The notes below the pieces were generated by a model, which worked only from the letters and a program-made list of their open reading frames with translations, was not told the DNA's origin and searched no databases. From positions 3,528,307-3,592,306 of the forward strand of contig CM056724.1 of the NCBI GenBank assembly GCA_029844215.1: a DNA stretch of 64,000 bases, in the 5' to 3' direction. Below are positions 14,401 to 29,400 of the stretch, in pieces. Within the stretch, counting starts at the first letter, position 1. The number at the start of each line of letters is the position of its first letter. The DNA is from Przewalskia tangutica. Taxonomy: Eukaryota > Streptophyta > Magnoliopsida > Solanales > Solanaceae. A program made the position numbers and the translations under genes.

Positions 14401-17400
14401 GACATGACCTTAGATAGGGAATTGTGGAGGACGTGTATTATGGTGGAAGGGTAGTAGGTAGTTGAGTGTAGTCATACTTACGCTTAAGTAGTTGTAGTGG
14501 TATTATTGTAGATCTGCTTAGCCTATCGTACTAGTAGGCGCAGTATTGCTTTATAGTCCCCTGTCGTTTGATTCTTGCTGATGTGTATTCTTTCGTGTAC
14601 TTTGTTTATGTTATCTACATGCGTTAGTTATTGCTTTTTTTTTCATAATGCTTTATCATGGCTTATCCGCTTTTGTTATCATCATTGTCATATTGCTTTT
14701 AATTTCTTATCGGGGTCTGACAGTTTCTCTTGTTTTGCTTGTGTTTATGTTGTGTCTTGAGCCGAGGGTCTTTCGAAAACAGTCGCTCTACCTACCAAGA
14801 TAAAGGTAAGGTATGTGTACATTCTACCCTCCCCAGACCCCACGTTGTGGGATTTCACTGGGTACGTTGTTGTAATACTCTGCATGCTTCATGTACTACC
14901 GGTAAAGCGCATCAAAATTTATATTTATTAAGTTTTAAATAAGAGAAATTAGACACATTCAGATGTTGAGAAAACAAAGGTCTTAATTATCAAATATTCA
15001 AACTTTGAGATATAATATCTTAATAATTAGATATGTATTCTGATTCAAATATCTTAATCTTATAACAGAAACAGCCCCTAAAATGCCATGAATTTGAGGA
15101 GTTGTAGCACAAGGATTTTTTCCAGGAGAAAAGCATAGGCTACCCCATTACACTTAACTCCCTCCACAATTGTACCTTTCCCTGCACTACTTTATAAAAT
15201 CATTAGATCCCACTAAGATAAAATGATCAAATATTGAATTTCGTTTGAAGTACATAAAGACCTTCCCTTGAGAAAAATCAAATATTTAAACGATTGTAGC
15301 CTAACTCATAGAGTGTTGATTTGAGTTTTCAACTAGTCAAATCATTATATTTAAATTCATCTTTCACACATTTCCCATTGCCTATTTATGTAAATAATTC
15401 TCTTACTATCTTTTTTACTCCGAACTTTTTTATAAATTAATCCCCAATGTTTTTTTAAACTACAATAACCACTTATTCAATTATTTGCATTATTAGAACT
15501 CTGTGAGACCAAGAACTAAAAGCAATTTTCCAAGTATGAACTTATACATTTGTAGTACTAGTTCATGAACTAAACAAAGTTCAGACTTGGAAAATTGTAT
15601 AAGTTAAATATTGTTTAGTTCATGAACTAGTACTACAAATGTATAAGTTCAGACTTGGAAAATTGCTTTTAGTTCTTGGTCTCACAAAGTTCTAATAATG
15701 CAAATAATTGAATAAGTGGTTATTGTAGTTTTAAAAACATTGGGGATTAATTTATTAAAAAGTTCGGAGTAAAAAAGATAGTAAGAGAATTATTTACACA
15801 AATAGGCAATGGGAAATGTGTGAAAGATGAATTTAAATATAATGATTTGACTAGTTGAAACTCAAATCAACACTCTCTGAGCTAGGCTACAATCGTTTAA
15901 ATATTTGACTTTTCTTAAGGGAAGGTCTTTATGTACTTCAAACGAAATTCAATATTTGATCATTTTATGTTAGTGGGATCTAATGATTTTATAAAATGGT
16001 GGAGGGAAAGGTACAATTGTGGAGGGAGTTAAATGTAATGGGGTAGCCTATGCTTTTCTCATACATTTAAAAGCATAGGACAACGATCAATGGAAAAAGG
16101 AATGTAAATAATTGCATCCCCAGATCCAAAAGGTATCTCTGATAGATAGCAGAGTAGACAAAAGTAAGGTCAACAATTAGTATGTGTTGCACCAAATGAA
16201 ATATCAAATCCCACTAGGACGAGCAATATTCAGAGTAAACTAAATGAGCAAACACGGGACACGACAAAATTACAATAACACAGATTAAACACAATTTCGC
16301 TACCTCTGCACCAAAGACGGAGGAATTCAACTCTATTTTCAAGCTTGAAGTTGAAATTCACATCCCCTATTATCCAATATGATCTGACTAAGAAATGGGA
16401 ATAATCACTAAGAAACAAGCCAAACAGCTAAGTCGTAAGCAATATCCAAGTCATTTACATAGAAGTGAGTAGAGTAAGGTAAGAACCTTGGATACCAAGT
16501 AGATTAACATAAGACAAATTAGGTCATCAATGCTTTTGGGACTTCCAAACTATTTTTAGAATATTGGCAACAACATACTCAGTGTAATCCCACAAGTGAT
16601 GTGTTGGGAGGGTAGAGTGTACGCGGACTTTACCCCTACCTTGGGAGGTAGAGAGGTTTCCGATAGACCTTCGGCTCAAAATAAAGCAGGTCAAATAGGA
16701 AAAAGGAAACAGTAACTACAACAAAACAATATGCTAAGCGAAGAACAAGAGATTGTAAATAATAACAGAAATCGAAGAACAAGAGATTGTAAATAATAAC
16801 AGAAATCGAAGAACAAGAAACTATAGGAGAAATACTACGACTACTAGTAAGGAAGGATAAGCGAGACAATGTGCTACTACCTACTAACATTCTACACTAA
16901 TTCACCATCTTAGAAGGAACCAGGGTTGGCAAGTGAATGGGTTCTACCTGATAATTGATGGGTAATCATGTCTATAGAGTACCCAACAGTCGACCACGGG
17001 TCATGTTAGTGTAAGTTTGAGAGTTATCAGAATCTGGGATTTGGAACCTGTTTAACTATCAGAAGAGGTTCTTTTAATACATGGGAGAATCTTATCATAG
17101 TCAACAACAACAACATACCCGGTGTAATTCCACAAATGGGGTCTGGGAAAGGTAGGATGTACGCAGACCGTACCCCTACCTTTATGAGGTAGAGAGGTTG
17201 TTCCGATAGACCCTCGGCTAAAAAAAAGAAGAATTCGAAGCAGGGTTTCAATAATATATCATGATTCATCATAGAATATCAAACTTGAAAGGGAAATCTA
17301 GCTGTAACTTTTAGCAGGTATATACTAGAATCAAAGGGGTCCTAACTTACCTATGATATAAGTAGAAAAAAGCTATTGACTGATCCAAATACGGGCACTC

Positions 17401-20400
17401 AGTTGTTGTCTTCATATGCAGCTCACTCAAACTCCAACCATCTTGGGGATTCCTTTTCTTAGTTGCTTTATCAACTTTACAAACACAGCCCATCTGGAGA
17501 ATAGCACTGAACACCAATGGAACCTTTGTTTCATATATTCCCTGATCAAATAATCTTGTCAGCCATATTGCAGCATTTATAGACAGACATCCAACATTCA
17601 ACCATAAAAGTAAGAGTTAAAGAGATATATTCTTTTTCAATAAAAATATGAGACCACAATCATGCAAACCAGAACTGTGAAACATAAAAAAAAAAAACTA
17701 GCATATATATGTCTTGCTGAATGACTGGAGTGCATAGGGAAAAATATCAATTTTACTGAACCCCAGCGGGTGCTCTATGATTGAAACTGGGAGTGAATCC
17801 TCCACACCTTAGGAAATACTTCTCAGGTATTATGATTCCCATAAACAAAGGGAAGATCCACCATTTTATATTAAGAGCATCTTTTGTTCATGAAAAACTG
17901 TCTCTTCTATCAGATATATAAAGTATTGCGCTACTGTAACAACAACAACATACCCAGTGTAATCTCACAAGTGGGGTCTTGGGAGGGAGAGTAGAGTGTA
18001 CGCAGCCTTACCCTACCTTGTGAAGGTAGAGAGGTTGTTTCCGGTAGACCCTCGACTCAAATAAAGCATATCAAAATCAAGTATACAATAAGGGGCGGAC
18101 CATACCTTGGGACATCCTGGCCCTGGCCCACCCCCATTTAAAAAAAATTGACTACTAGTATTGGTCCACTGCCTTTCCAAAAAAAAGATTTAATCCATTA
18201 AAAAATTATGAAGTCACTACTCTAAACCACATGCGTGAGTGAAGAATTGCAATTTCCAGCGACAACAAGTAGAACGACAACAAAAGCTTTCTCCAGGTGT
18301 GTAGTATTCTCTCTATTATTTTATTAGGTTATTTGAAGGTTTTGTAAATAGAATTTTTGGGTTTAATTTGGATTGTTAATTATGATTGCAAATTAGGAAA
18401 ATAATTAATTTTAAATCAATTCTTTTATTGATTGGGTTTGATGAATTGTTAGAAATATTTAATTTATGATAGTAATATTGTGGTCCCAATTCAATTTTAG
18501 TTAGGCGATTGGTTATTTTAAATGTTTGATTTTTTTTGTCAGATTTGGGAATATTATACAAATGTCAAAACCACAAAAAAATATTAGTCCGTTCTTTAAA
18601 ACAAAAGAACCCACTAAACCTTTGGAAAATAATGCACCTGTGGTAAATGAACATGTTACAAATGTCGGGGTTTCAAGTGAACGAGAAACTTCAAAGCGCG
18701 CTAGGCCGGGAGAGCTTAGTATCAATTCTATTAATTATGATCCCGCTGAACGAGCTCAAATTTGGGAATATCTTTTTGGCCAACGTGATGAAGTTAGACG
18801 TGCTCATATCAATGAAGGTCCTTGTTACTCAGATGAAAAATATGTTTTCCCGTATTCAGATCCCGTTGGCCATCAAAGAAGTTGTCAACATCATTGGTTT
18901 ATAACTTTTCCATGATTGGATTATTCAAAGTCAAGGGACAAACTCTTTTGTCATCCATGTTTTTTGTTTAATAGTCCGGACAATTCAAAAGTGTTCACAG
19001 TTGATGGATTTTAGAATTAGAAAAGGGTAGGTGAAAAAGATTGTGCTACCGTTTCAACCAAACGCAATGATGAACTACAAGTTGCTCAAGCTGAACAAAT
19101 TGCTCAAATGATTGAAAATGATGAAATTGAAACCGGGAGGGGACTTAATCAGATTGGAACTCTACAAAGGGTTGGAGATACTCGTTGGGGTTCCTACTTG
19201 AGATCAGAGTCAAGTTCGATTAAGATGTACAATGCTACACGTTTGGTTCTTGATAATATTATTGATGATGACAAAACAAGCACTCAACGGGGTCAAGCAT
19301 ATTCTGGCCTTGAGGCAATGAATTCATTCGAGTTTGTTTTCATCCTGCATTTCATCCAAGAATTGATGGAGATTATTGATTCTCTTTCTCAAGCTCTCCA
19401 AAAGAAGTCACTAGACATTGCCCATGCTATGTATCTTGTTCGGACAACAAAGACCCTTGTTCAGAAACTCAGAGATAATGGATTTGATGATTTGCTCCTA
19501 AAGGTAAAAACTTTATATGACCACCATTCCATAGAAGTTCCCAACCTAAGTGAAAAGTATAAGGGCATGAGAGGGCGTAGCCGTGTCAATTTACATGATT
19601 TTACAATTGAAAATCATTATAAAATTGATATATTTTATGCTTGGATACGCATGAGATTTAAACAGTCGTTTCAGTGAGCAAGCAATGGAGTTGATTTCTC
19701 TTAGTTGTGCGCTTGATCCAAAAGAGAAATATATTTCATTTGATGTTGAGCGAATTTCTGAACTAGCAAAAAAATATTATCCAAGAGATTTTACAGAGCT
19801 AGAACTGGGGCAATAGACACTTTGGAGTTGAAGTATCTGATGATAAGGAGTTGAATTCTCTTTCAAGTATTATTATGTTGTGTAAGTGGATGGTAGATAC
19901 TGGAAGATCGAAAATCTATCCGTTGATATTCAGATTGGTTTCTCTTGTGTTTACGCTCCCGGTTTCCACTGCAACAAATGAACGTGCATTTTCAGCTACA
20001 AAAATTGTGAAGAGTCGACTCCGCAACAAAATGTCAGATGATTATCTTAAAAATACTTTGCTATTGTATATTGAAAGAGAAATTGTCGATGACTTTGACA
20101 TAGATGCTATTATCAATGACTTTCGTGATTCGAAAGAACGGAAATTGCTATTGTAATATAGTTATTTGAGCGCTAAATATATTTTTATTTTATTTTAGTC
20201 GGTCCACCCTATGATTATTTCATTAGTCAAATCCCTGTATATAATAGTGGAGAAGTCATGCTAAAAATAAAGGAGAAGAGAACAATAGCAACAACAAATG
20301 GTCCTCATCTAGTTACAACTTAAATTATATTACTAGTAAATATGATTTACATGATATTCTCCTCATTTAGAAAAAGGAAATTTGAGAAATAGGAAGAAAA

Positions 20401-23400
20401 GAAGATAAAAGGAAATGGTTTTCATAAAATGTAAAATAATTAAGCTGGTAATGTCATTTTTTTTTAGAAAGATTAAGCTAGTAATGGTCCTCATCTAGTA
20501 ACAACTTAATATTCTGTTACTAGTAAATATAATTTACATGAAATATTCCTCATTTAGAAAAAGGAAATTTGAGAAAAGGAAGAACAGAAATAAAAGGAAA
20601 CGGTTTCATAAAATGAAAAATTATTAAGCTGGTAATGTCTTTTTTTTTTAGAAAGAATATTTTAGAAAGATTAAGCTGGTACTATCATCATATCTCAACA
20701 GCCAACAGCTAAGCTATTTATTGGTCCTGTAAATGCCGGTGCTCAATTAGGACCTAATACACCATAGATACTCAAGTCTAGAGAAGGCTCTGGTAAAGGA
20801 AAACTTCATAAAAATAACGGCTCTGGTAAAGGAAAATGAAAATTGGAAGTTCTTCATTCTTTGCATTGATAACCTTTGGTTGGTCTTGGTGGGATAATTT
20901 AATGGTTTTGGTCAAAAAATATGTGTTAACAGATCTTTTACTTTCATTTTATTATTACTTCTAACCCATGTAATGAAAATTTTCTAAACTATAATTTTGT
21001 TGGATTTTTTTGTTATAATTTTGTTGACATACACAATTCACATACCAAGTGCAAAGTAATGGAAGACTTCATTTTATTTTTATTTTGTGTGTGTGTGGAG
21101 GCGGGGGGGTCATGAGTGTGGAAGGCTTTTCATATCATAATTTGATAAATTATGATATATCTTCTTGAGATCTATGATTTTTAATATTTAAAACTAATTT
21201 TATAGAAATAAATTGGTGCTGAGAAAAAAAAATGTTGAGACCATATTGTACCAATTAACACATATTTGTGACAGTTCTTTTTTTGATAGATAATGCAAGT
21301 ACTTTGTTGATGTAAACCAGCAAAAAGATTGCTGGTGAAAGTATATCCAAAAAGGGTAAGTACTTTATAGTGAGTGTAAAGAGCCAAGGAAGGAATGTTG
21401 TCTTCGCTTTCATACAGTCACACTTAGCACAGTATTTAATCCAACAAGAAAGTACAAATGCACTTGGATTTAGGAATGTTGTCTTAGCTTTCATATTAAT
21501 ATATTGCCCATAAGTTTCTTAATACACTCTACAAGGTCATGTAATCTGGCTGCCTTGCACTTAAAAACATTTTTAAAGAGATTGAAGAAAAAAAAAGTAT
21601 GAAGTTTCAAGTTTATCAATCTAAAATTTGGCTAAATAATTTGGGTTGGGATATATGATCTACATCCACACTCTTGTTATTATCAATTCATTATATTCCA
21701 TTTTTCAGCACATCCTCTTTATAAAAGAGCAAGACAAATATCAAACAATTATGAAGTAAAATTATGTCATCCATAACAAAATCTCAAGCTACAGATTTCA
21801 AGTTTTTGAATATATGGCAAAAGAAACATCTTGAATAGGATTTTCAGGAACATCCTAACAGAGAAAAACATGTATGTGCAACTGGACAATTAAAACTACT
21901 ATTAACAGTACACTTATCATACAATTGATTCAATTTCTTTAAGGAAGATGGAGGAAAAACACGTTGACAGATCATATAAAGGAACTTGACATCAAAAGTA
22001 AAATTTTGTTGACATTTGTAATTTCCATTTATGAGTGAAGCACATGCACACAGGCATGTTCAGGCTTATGAACTGTGAGAAATTATGAGAGAAAATATTA
22101 TGATGGAATTGTTGTTATATCTACATGATTACACTGAGCCTTATTTATAGACACTACATTACCATCCTTTTCCTAATAGGATACTATATATGAAATCATA
22201 TTCCTATTTTAACACTCCCCCTTAAGTTGGTGCATGCAAATCATATGTACTGAGCTTGTTACAGATGTAATTAATACGAGGACGACTGAATGACTTGGTG
22301 AAATATTTGCAAGCTGATAAATTTAGTAATAATATCTCCGAAGAGTATCTTTTCCCTGACAAAGTGACAGTCAATCTCAATGTGCTTAGTCCTCTCATGA
22401 AATACCGGATTTGATGCGATATGAAGGGTCGTTTTGTTATCACACACAAGTTCCATTTGACTGATTTCTCCAAATTTTAATCCTCTGAGCAACTGCTTAA
22501 TCCAAACTAGCTCACAAGTTGCTACAGCCATTGCTCGATATTCTGATTCAGCACTAGATCGAGCAGCAACACTCTGGTTCTTACTCTTTTCAAATTACCT
22601 CCTATTAACACACAATATCCGGATCTAGAAAGTCTATCATAGGGTGATCAAGCATAATCAGTGTCTATATATCCAACGATCTGCTCATGGCCTCGATCTT
22701 CGAAAAGCCGTCATTTACCTGGGGCTGACTTAATATATCGCAGTATGCGGATAACGGTATCCCAATGACTATCTAGTGGAGAATCCATAAACGGACTTAA
22801 AACACTCACAGGAACCGAAATGACAGGTCTAGTCACTATGAGATAATTCAACTTACCAACCAACCACGTATCTTCCAGGATCACTGAGTGGCACCCCCTG
22901 TCCTAGCAAGAGTTTAGCATTCGAATCCATAGGAGTGTCAATGGATTTACATCCCATCATTCATGTCTCCTCAAGAATGTCTAATGCATATTTATGTTGC
23001 GAAATAACAACACCTGACGTGGATTGGGCAACCTCAATACCTAAAAAATACTTTAGTCTGAAAATGTTGAAAGAGGTGTTGCTATAAATTAGTGATATCA
23101 TCTTGATCATTGCCAGTTATAACGATATCGTCAACATAAACCACCAAATAAATACTCATATCTGGAGCATAATGTCGATAAAACACAGAATGATCTGCTT
23201 CACTGCGAGTCATACCAAACTCCTGAATTAATGGGATGAATTTACCAAACCAGGCTCGAGGAGACTGTTTCAGACCATAAAGTGACCGACGCAATCGACA
23301 CACCATATTAGACTCCCCTTAGCAATAAAACCGGGTGGCTGCTCCATATAAACTTCCTCCTCAAGATCACCATGGAGAAAAACATTCTTAATGTCCAACT

Positions 23401-26400
23401 GATAAAGAGGCCAATGGCAGACAACAGCCATGGATAGAAAAAGACGAACATATGCTATTTTAGCCACGAGAGAGAAAGTATCACTGTAATCAAGCCCAAA
23501 TATTTGTGTATCCCTTCGCAACAAGGCGAGCCATAAGCTGATCAACTTGGCCGTTCGGACCAACTTTGATTGCATAAACCCAACGACAACCAACAGTAGA
23601 TTTACCTGAAGGGAGACGAACAAGCTCTCAAGTACCACTCGTGTGTAAAGCAGACATCTCGTTAATCATAGTCTGTCGCCAATTGGGATGGGAAAGAGCT
23701 TCACCTATAGACTTAGGAATGGTGACAGAGGACAATGATGATACAAAGGCATAATGGGATGATGATAGACGATGATAACTTAAAATGGTAAAATGTGAAT
23801 TAGTGTTACAAGTGGACCGTTTACCTTTCCGAAGTGCAATCAGTTGATCAGAAGGAGACAAGTCTACAGTAGTTGCAGGGTCCGACGCAGGACATGAATC
23901 ATCTGGGCCTGATGTTGGGTCTGATGCTGGACGCGATCGACGATGATAAGTAAAAAGTGGTGGCATTGTGACTGGGGATGTAGAAGTAACTGTAGATTCA
24001 TCAAAGGTCAATGTAGGTAAAACCTGAGGTACAGGTAAGACCTCAAAGATATCAGAATGATCAGAATGAGACTCAAAAAATGTGGCATCGGCAGACATAA
24101 GATATCGACGGAGACTAGGTGAGAAGCAACGATACCCTTTTGAACTCGAGAATAACCAAGAAAGACACATTTAAGAGAGCGAGGAGCTAATTTATCCCCG
24201 GAGCTAGGTTATGCACAAAACATGTGCTCCCAAAAACACGAGGGAGAGAGTATAGAGATGACTGAGGATATACTATGGAATATGGAATCTGATTCTGAAT
24301 AGAAGATAAGGGCATTCGATTAATTAAATGACAAGATGTGAGAACTGTATCGCCCCAAAAACGCAACGGAACATGGAATTCAATGAGAAGAGTGCGAGCA
24401 GTCTCAATGAGATGTCTATTCTTCATTTCTGCTACCCTGTTCTGATGAGGGGTGTACGGACAAGATATTTGATGAATAATTCTTTGGTGAGTCATAAATT
24501 GTTGAAACTGGGCGAATAGAAACACTAAATTGATTTTGTATTTCAGCACAAAACCTCTTGAATATAGAGAATAACTCAGATCAATCTTTCATTAAGAATA
24601 ACCAAGTGCGTCTGAAAAAATCGTCAATGAAACTAACAAAATAACAAAATCCTAAAGGTGAACAGACTCTACTAGGACCCTAAATATCATAATGAACTGT
24701 TAAAAAAATAGACTCTGCACGACTCTCACATTACGTGGAAAGGTAGTGCGAGTGTGTTTTCCAAGTTGACACCACTTACAATCTAATTTGGACAGACTAG
24801 ACAAACTAGGCACCGTCTTTTGTAGCTTGGACAGACTCAGGTGTCCCAATAGTTTATGGATTAAATCTGGAGGATCTATAACTAGTACTGCTATGGAGGA
24901 TTTAGGAGTAAAAGTATGGTAGTATAGGCCTTGTGATTCATATCCTACGCCAATCGTCTGTCACGTACTGTGGTCCTGAATAATAAAAGAATCATCAAGA
25001 AATAGTATGACACAATTTAAGCCACGAGTTAAATGACTCACTGATGCAAGATTAAAAGGACAACCAGGGATAGAGAACAGAATTTAGAGTGACCGAAGAT
25101 ATGGGTTTAGCTTGTCCAATTCCTTTTGCTTTGTTTGGATCCCATTGGCTAAAGTAATAGCGGGAAGAGACGGTGAATAACTAATATCCGACAAAAGTGA
25201 TTTATCACTAGAAATATGATCAAAAGCGACAGTCTACAACCCACGATTCGACGATATTAGATTGTGCGACTGAGGCTGCTTGTGTTGATGTTTGTTCACA
25301 AGCTCGATACTGAAGATACTCATTATATTCTTCTTCGGATAAATAAACATGTTGGTTACCTGTAGTGGCAGTTTGAGAAATATGAGTATTCTTGGGTGGT
25401 CGACCATGCAGAGAATAGCATACTTCACGAGCATGTCCATACAAATTACAACAACTACACTTAGGTCGAGATCGACATACTTCATGAATGTGTCCAAGCC
25501 TTTTACAATAACTACACTTACGTCTAGATCTTCCAGAACGACCTCTTTTTCGTCGATTTTTTTACTGTGATGTTTGATTTTCTGATCTCCTTATTAAGGG
25601 TTGTGAATTAATCATAGGACTTGAATTTCCAATTCAAGTGTTGTTGGATTAAAAACATCAAATCCGACACATAATTCAAAACTTTAAGAAATCTAAAGAG
25701 GCTGATAATGCTCAGAAACCGTGATCCAAAAGCTGCAGAAAACGATCATCGGAAAATAGTCACCGGAAAATAAAAGGAGATCAGAATATGAAACAAATTG
25801 CACGATATGGCTCGGAATAAATAGGCGAGATGACTGGGAAAAATATTCTGCCAAAAAAAGTGACTATCGGCGCCAGAAAAGGGGTTGTCAGCGCCGAAAA
25901 ATAGTTTCGGTGATCGGAATCCACAAAAAATGCAAGGAACAACTTCGGCAGTATTGGGCGACTCACAGGGAGAAATATCTGCTTCAAAAGGTGCCGGAAT
26001 CTCCGACAAATAATACCCCTAATCAATGCGTAGGACGCGTGAGGTGTTATTTTCTGGTGGGTCCGGCTGGGGTTTTGTCACCGGTGGGTGAAAGACCTAG
26101 TGGTGGTGTTGGTTTTCGCACAATACTGGCAGAAAGTTAAACGACACACCAAATCAGAAACGTCACCGGAATTTGATGCACGGCGACTTTCTTGACTGAA
26201 TTTATCCCGAATATTTATCATCAATGCTCTGATACCATGTCAGAAATTATGGGAGAAAATATTATGATTGAATTATTGTTATGTCTACGTGATTACACTG
26301 AGCCCTATTTATAGAAACTACATTACAATCCTTTTCCTAGTATGATACTATATATGAAATCTTATTCCTATTCCTATTCTAACATGGAATTATATTCCTA

Positions 26401-29400
26401 TTCTAACATGAACAATAAGAACTTTAGGCTAAAGGAATACTGACCTCCACTTCTGGATCAGCAAGGTGAGCTGCTAGCTTTTTGCTCTCTGACTTGAATT
26501 GATCCTCATCAATAATGACCTAGGAAAGAATCGAAATTGTGAAGTGACGGAACCTAAAACCTTTGCATCCAAACGCATTAAAATACGATCAGATAATGAC
26601 CAATGCACCTCAATTAAATTGTAGCTATGGCGTCCATGAGGAAGAATCTTGTTGACACGTCTTCCAGGAAATTCCTCTGTTATAGGAGCTTTGGAGTTAA
26701 GATAAAACACTCTGGGGATAGTTACTGAAATTTTGTGCATGACTCCTTCCACAACTACCCATGCAAAAAATTGGCCATGCTGTGAAGTTGGTTCAAGCTG
26801 AACTATCTGAAGGAAAGACGGATTACATAAGCACCAATGGAAGAAATGGATTCAGCAGAATGGTCATTAAAATCATATGAGCAACATCACCTGCCAGTGA
26901 CTTCGTGTGAGGGCCAATTCATGTCGCTCAAAGTAGGAATTAACCCCAGTTCTACCCTGGCGTTTGCAGTTTACCAGGCTATGAAACAATTCAGTACTGC
27001 CATTAACATGGTTTACTGTCCTTGAGGTATCCAACCTAACAAACACCAAGCACACAGAAGAAGAACAAGCAATGATGCACCACAGAGAGTTCAATCCAAA
27101 AAGATATGTTGAAATATTTGAATTTGAGTATCTGTTGTGCCTGATCTGATTTATCTGTGCAAAAGTATTCAAGTAGGAGATACTTATTTAAGTCCAAGAC
27201 AGCAATGATGAAAGTTATACAGCAATGTGATATTTCTTATTGTTTGGATAACGAGGTAGCTGCAGTAGGTGTGACCAGTGAAAAATGTGATGATATGAAT
27301 GATATAGGTGAGAGGTTTCCTCCACCCATAAATAGAGGTCATTATTCCTTCATATTTACAGAGGTTTCCTCCACCCATAAATAGATGTAGTTATTTTGCT
27401 ATGTTTCTACTCTATTCTTATGGTATGTTCTCATGGTACCAAGCACCACGAAGAAATAACAATATTTTCAGTTCTCCCTGTAATTTCCAGGGAGTTTATC
27501 AAAATTCTGTCACCTGTTGTTTCCAGTGCCCGTCAAATCCTTTACTATTTTCTTTTTGTTTTTTCTGTGACTATTGGATTCTTGTCACCACATCCTTTCT
27601 AGTAACTATTTTTCTTATAACCGTGGTTAGCCAGCTTCCGCGCACCTCGACCGATTCCACGAGGTACCCGCTATTCCTCACCAACACCGGTATCGGGCAA
27701 CTCTGTTAGATGGGATGAAATCACTTGGTGTTTTTGACTAGTTATCAACCCACTTCATTGACCATGTCACACCCTTGGTAGCCTTTTCTAGTAACTATTT
27801 ATTATCTCACGACTGTTCACTATTCTGGTTTACTATTCTGAGCACTATTCTGGCGAACATTATTCCACTGACATTGCATTTTTGCTTGGCGGTTGCATCT
27901 ACTTTCTATTTTTTCTCATCTGCATCATATTAGTTATCTGCAGAGGGAACTTCTAAGGATGGTTCTTTTTTCAAATTCAAAATCACAATCTAACATGTGT
28001 CTGCTCTAATAACATGTTAAATTCTGATGATTACACAATTCAACATTTGACTAATAACCATAGTGAGTTACCTCCCGACTACTTCGTTTTAGTTTTTTTT
28101 TTTATGACAAGGGAACCCGCAGCCGCTACCCTTTGGGTGCGCACAGTCCTATCCCATGAACGTCAAAATTCTAACGCCCAATGGGATCTCTTTTTCAAGC
28201 TAGTCTAGTAACTATAATTATTGGGCTCAATATCTATGATCCATCTTGAGGGGAGTATTACAGAGTGTATCTACACTTCATTCTTAGTCATGTACAAAGC
28301 CATATTTACGTAGCATATTTGTAGGAATCCTTCTTTATTTCCCTTTACCAAAAAAAGGAATCCTTCTCTATTTCATTCCTTAGTTAGCACCTAATGTACT
28401 GTATTGAAGCATTGCTTACCTATTAGAATAACACAAGTTCTTGCATTTGATTACAATATAGAAGTTGTCTTACTTTCTATGTTTGATCATGATATATCTT
28501 GTTTGTAATAAATACACTACATTTTAGAAAATTATTCATATTTCCTTCTTATAGACATAAGCATACCTTAGACGTTTCCTTTCCTCACGAAGCTCTTTCC
28601 ATTTTCTTTTTTTTTGTTGTAGCCATCCATGATAATCAACATCCCTGTCAACGTCTTCCACAGCAGCAATCTCTTTCGAAGGTAACATCTTGCATAGACT
28701 GCTAGCTTGACCATTTTGCTGTTGACTGTCGACTTGATCGCTAGTGTTTACTGGATGTTCTTTGTTGACTCCATGACGATGAACAACAGGCCTTGGACCC
28801 AATATAGACGATTTACCACTCTGTTTAAAGTCTTCCAGGTCTTCAAAATTTTGCTGCTTTTTAGAATATTTACTGGCCACTGCGTCATCTCTGTTCACTG
28901 AACTGAAGATATCATTTAATTTTCGTTGGCGAAATTTGTCTTCCTTTTCACGAACCTTCTTATGCAGCCAGTCGGGATGAACCACCCTTGGGACAGGGTT
29001 TGAAACCTGAAAGCTCCATAATCATATACTGGGATTTGCAAATTACTGCATCTTAATCCATAAACTTAAACAGATGGCATGTACCTTCTGCATCGCCGCA
29101 GGAATTGTGATAATCTTTTGGATTGCTGAACTAAGCCGTTGCTTGTAATAAGACCAATCAATAATGGAGCGTATTCCAATTTCTGATGATATTTTGCACC
29201 ACTTTTTGACATAGAACCTCATGATCTCTGAACAGCCAAATGTATAAGCAACTAATGCTCTTTATGTAAGGTAAAAGATAAATAATAGCAAGTTAATGCA
29301 AAAACTTACCAGCATTAGTTTCAAATATGGCAACAGGAATAGCACGTTCGCTTACTGGGGTTCCCTGCACAGATAAGACAATTGTAAAATTAACTGCAGA

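Noticed and set aside
22271..24549. Separate host genes for RNase H, RT and integrase-like frames
   Set aside because: They lie in copia order between matching LTRs with a 5-bp target duplication and are broken by stops: one dead retrotransposon.
28536..28985. Independent 149-codon gene
   Set aside because: This is exon 29 of POL2A plus a few intron codons.
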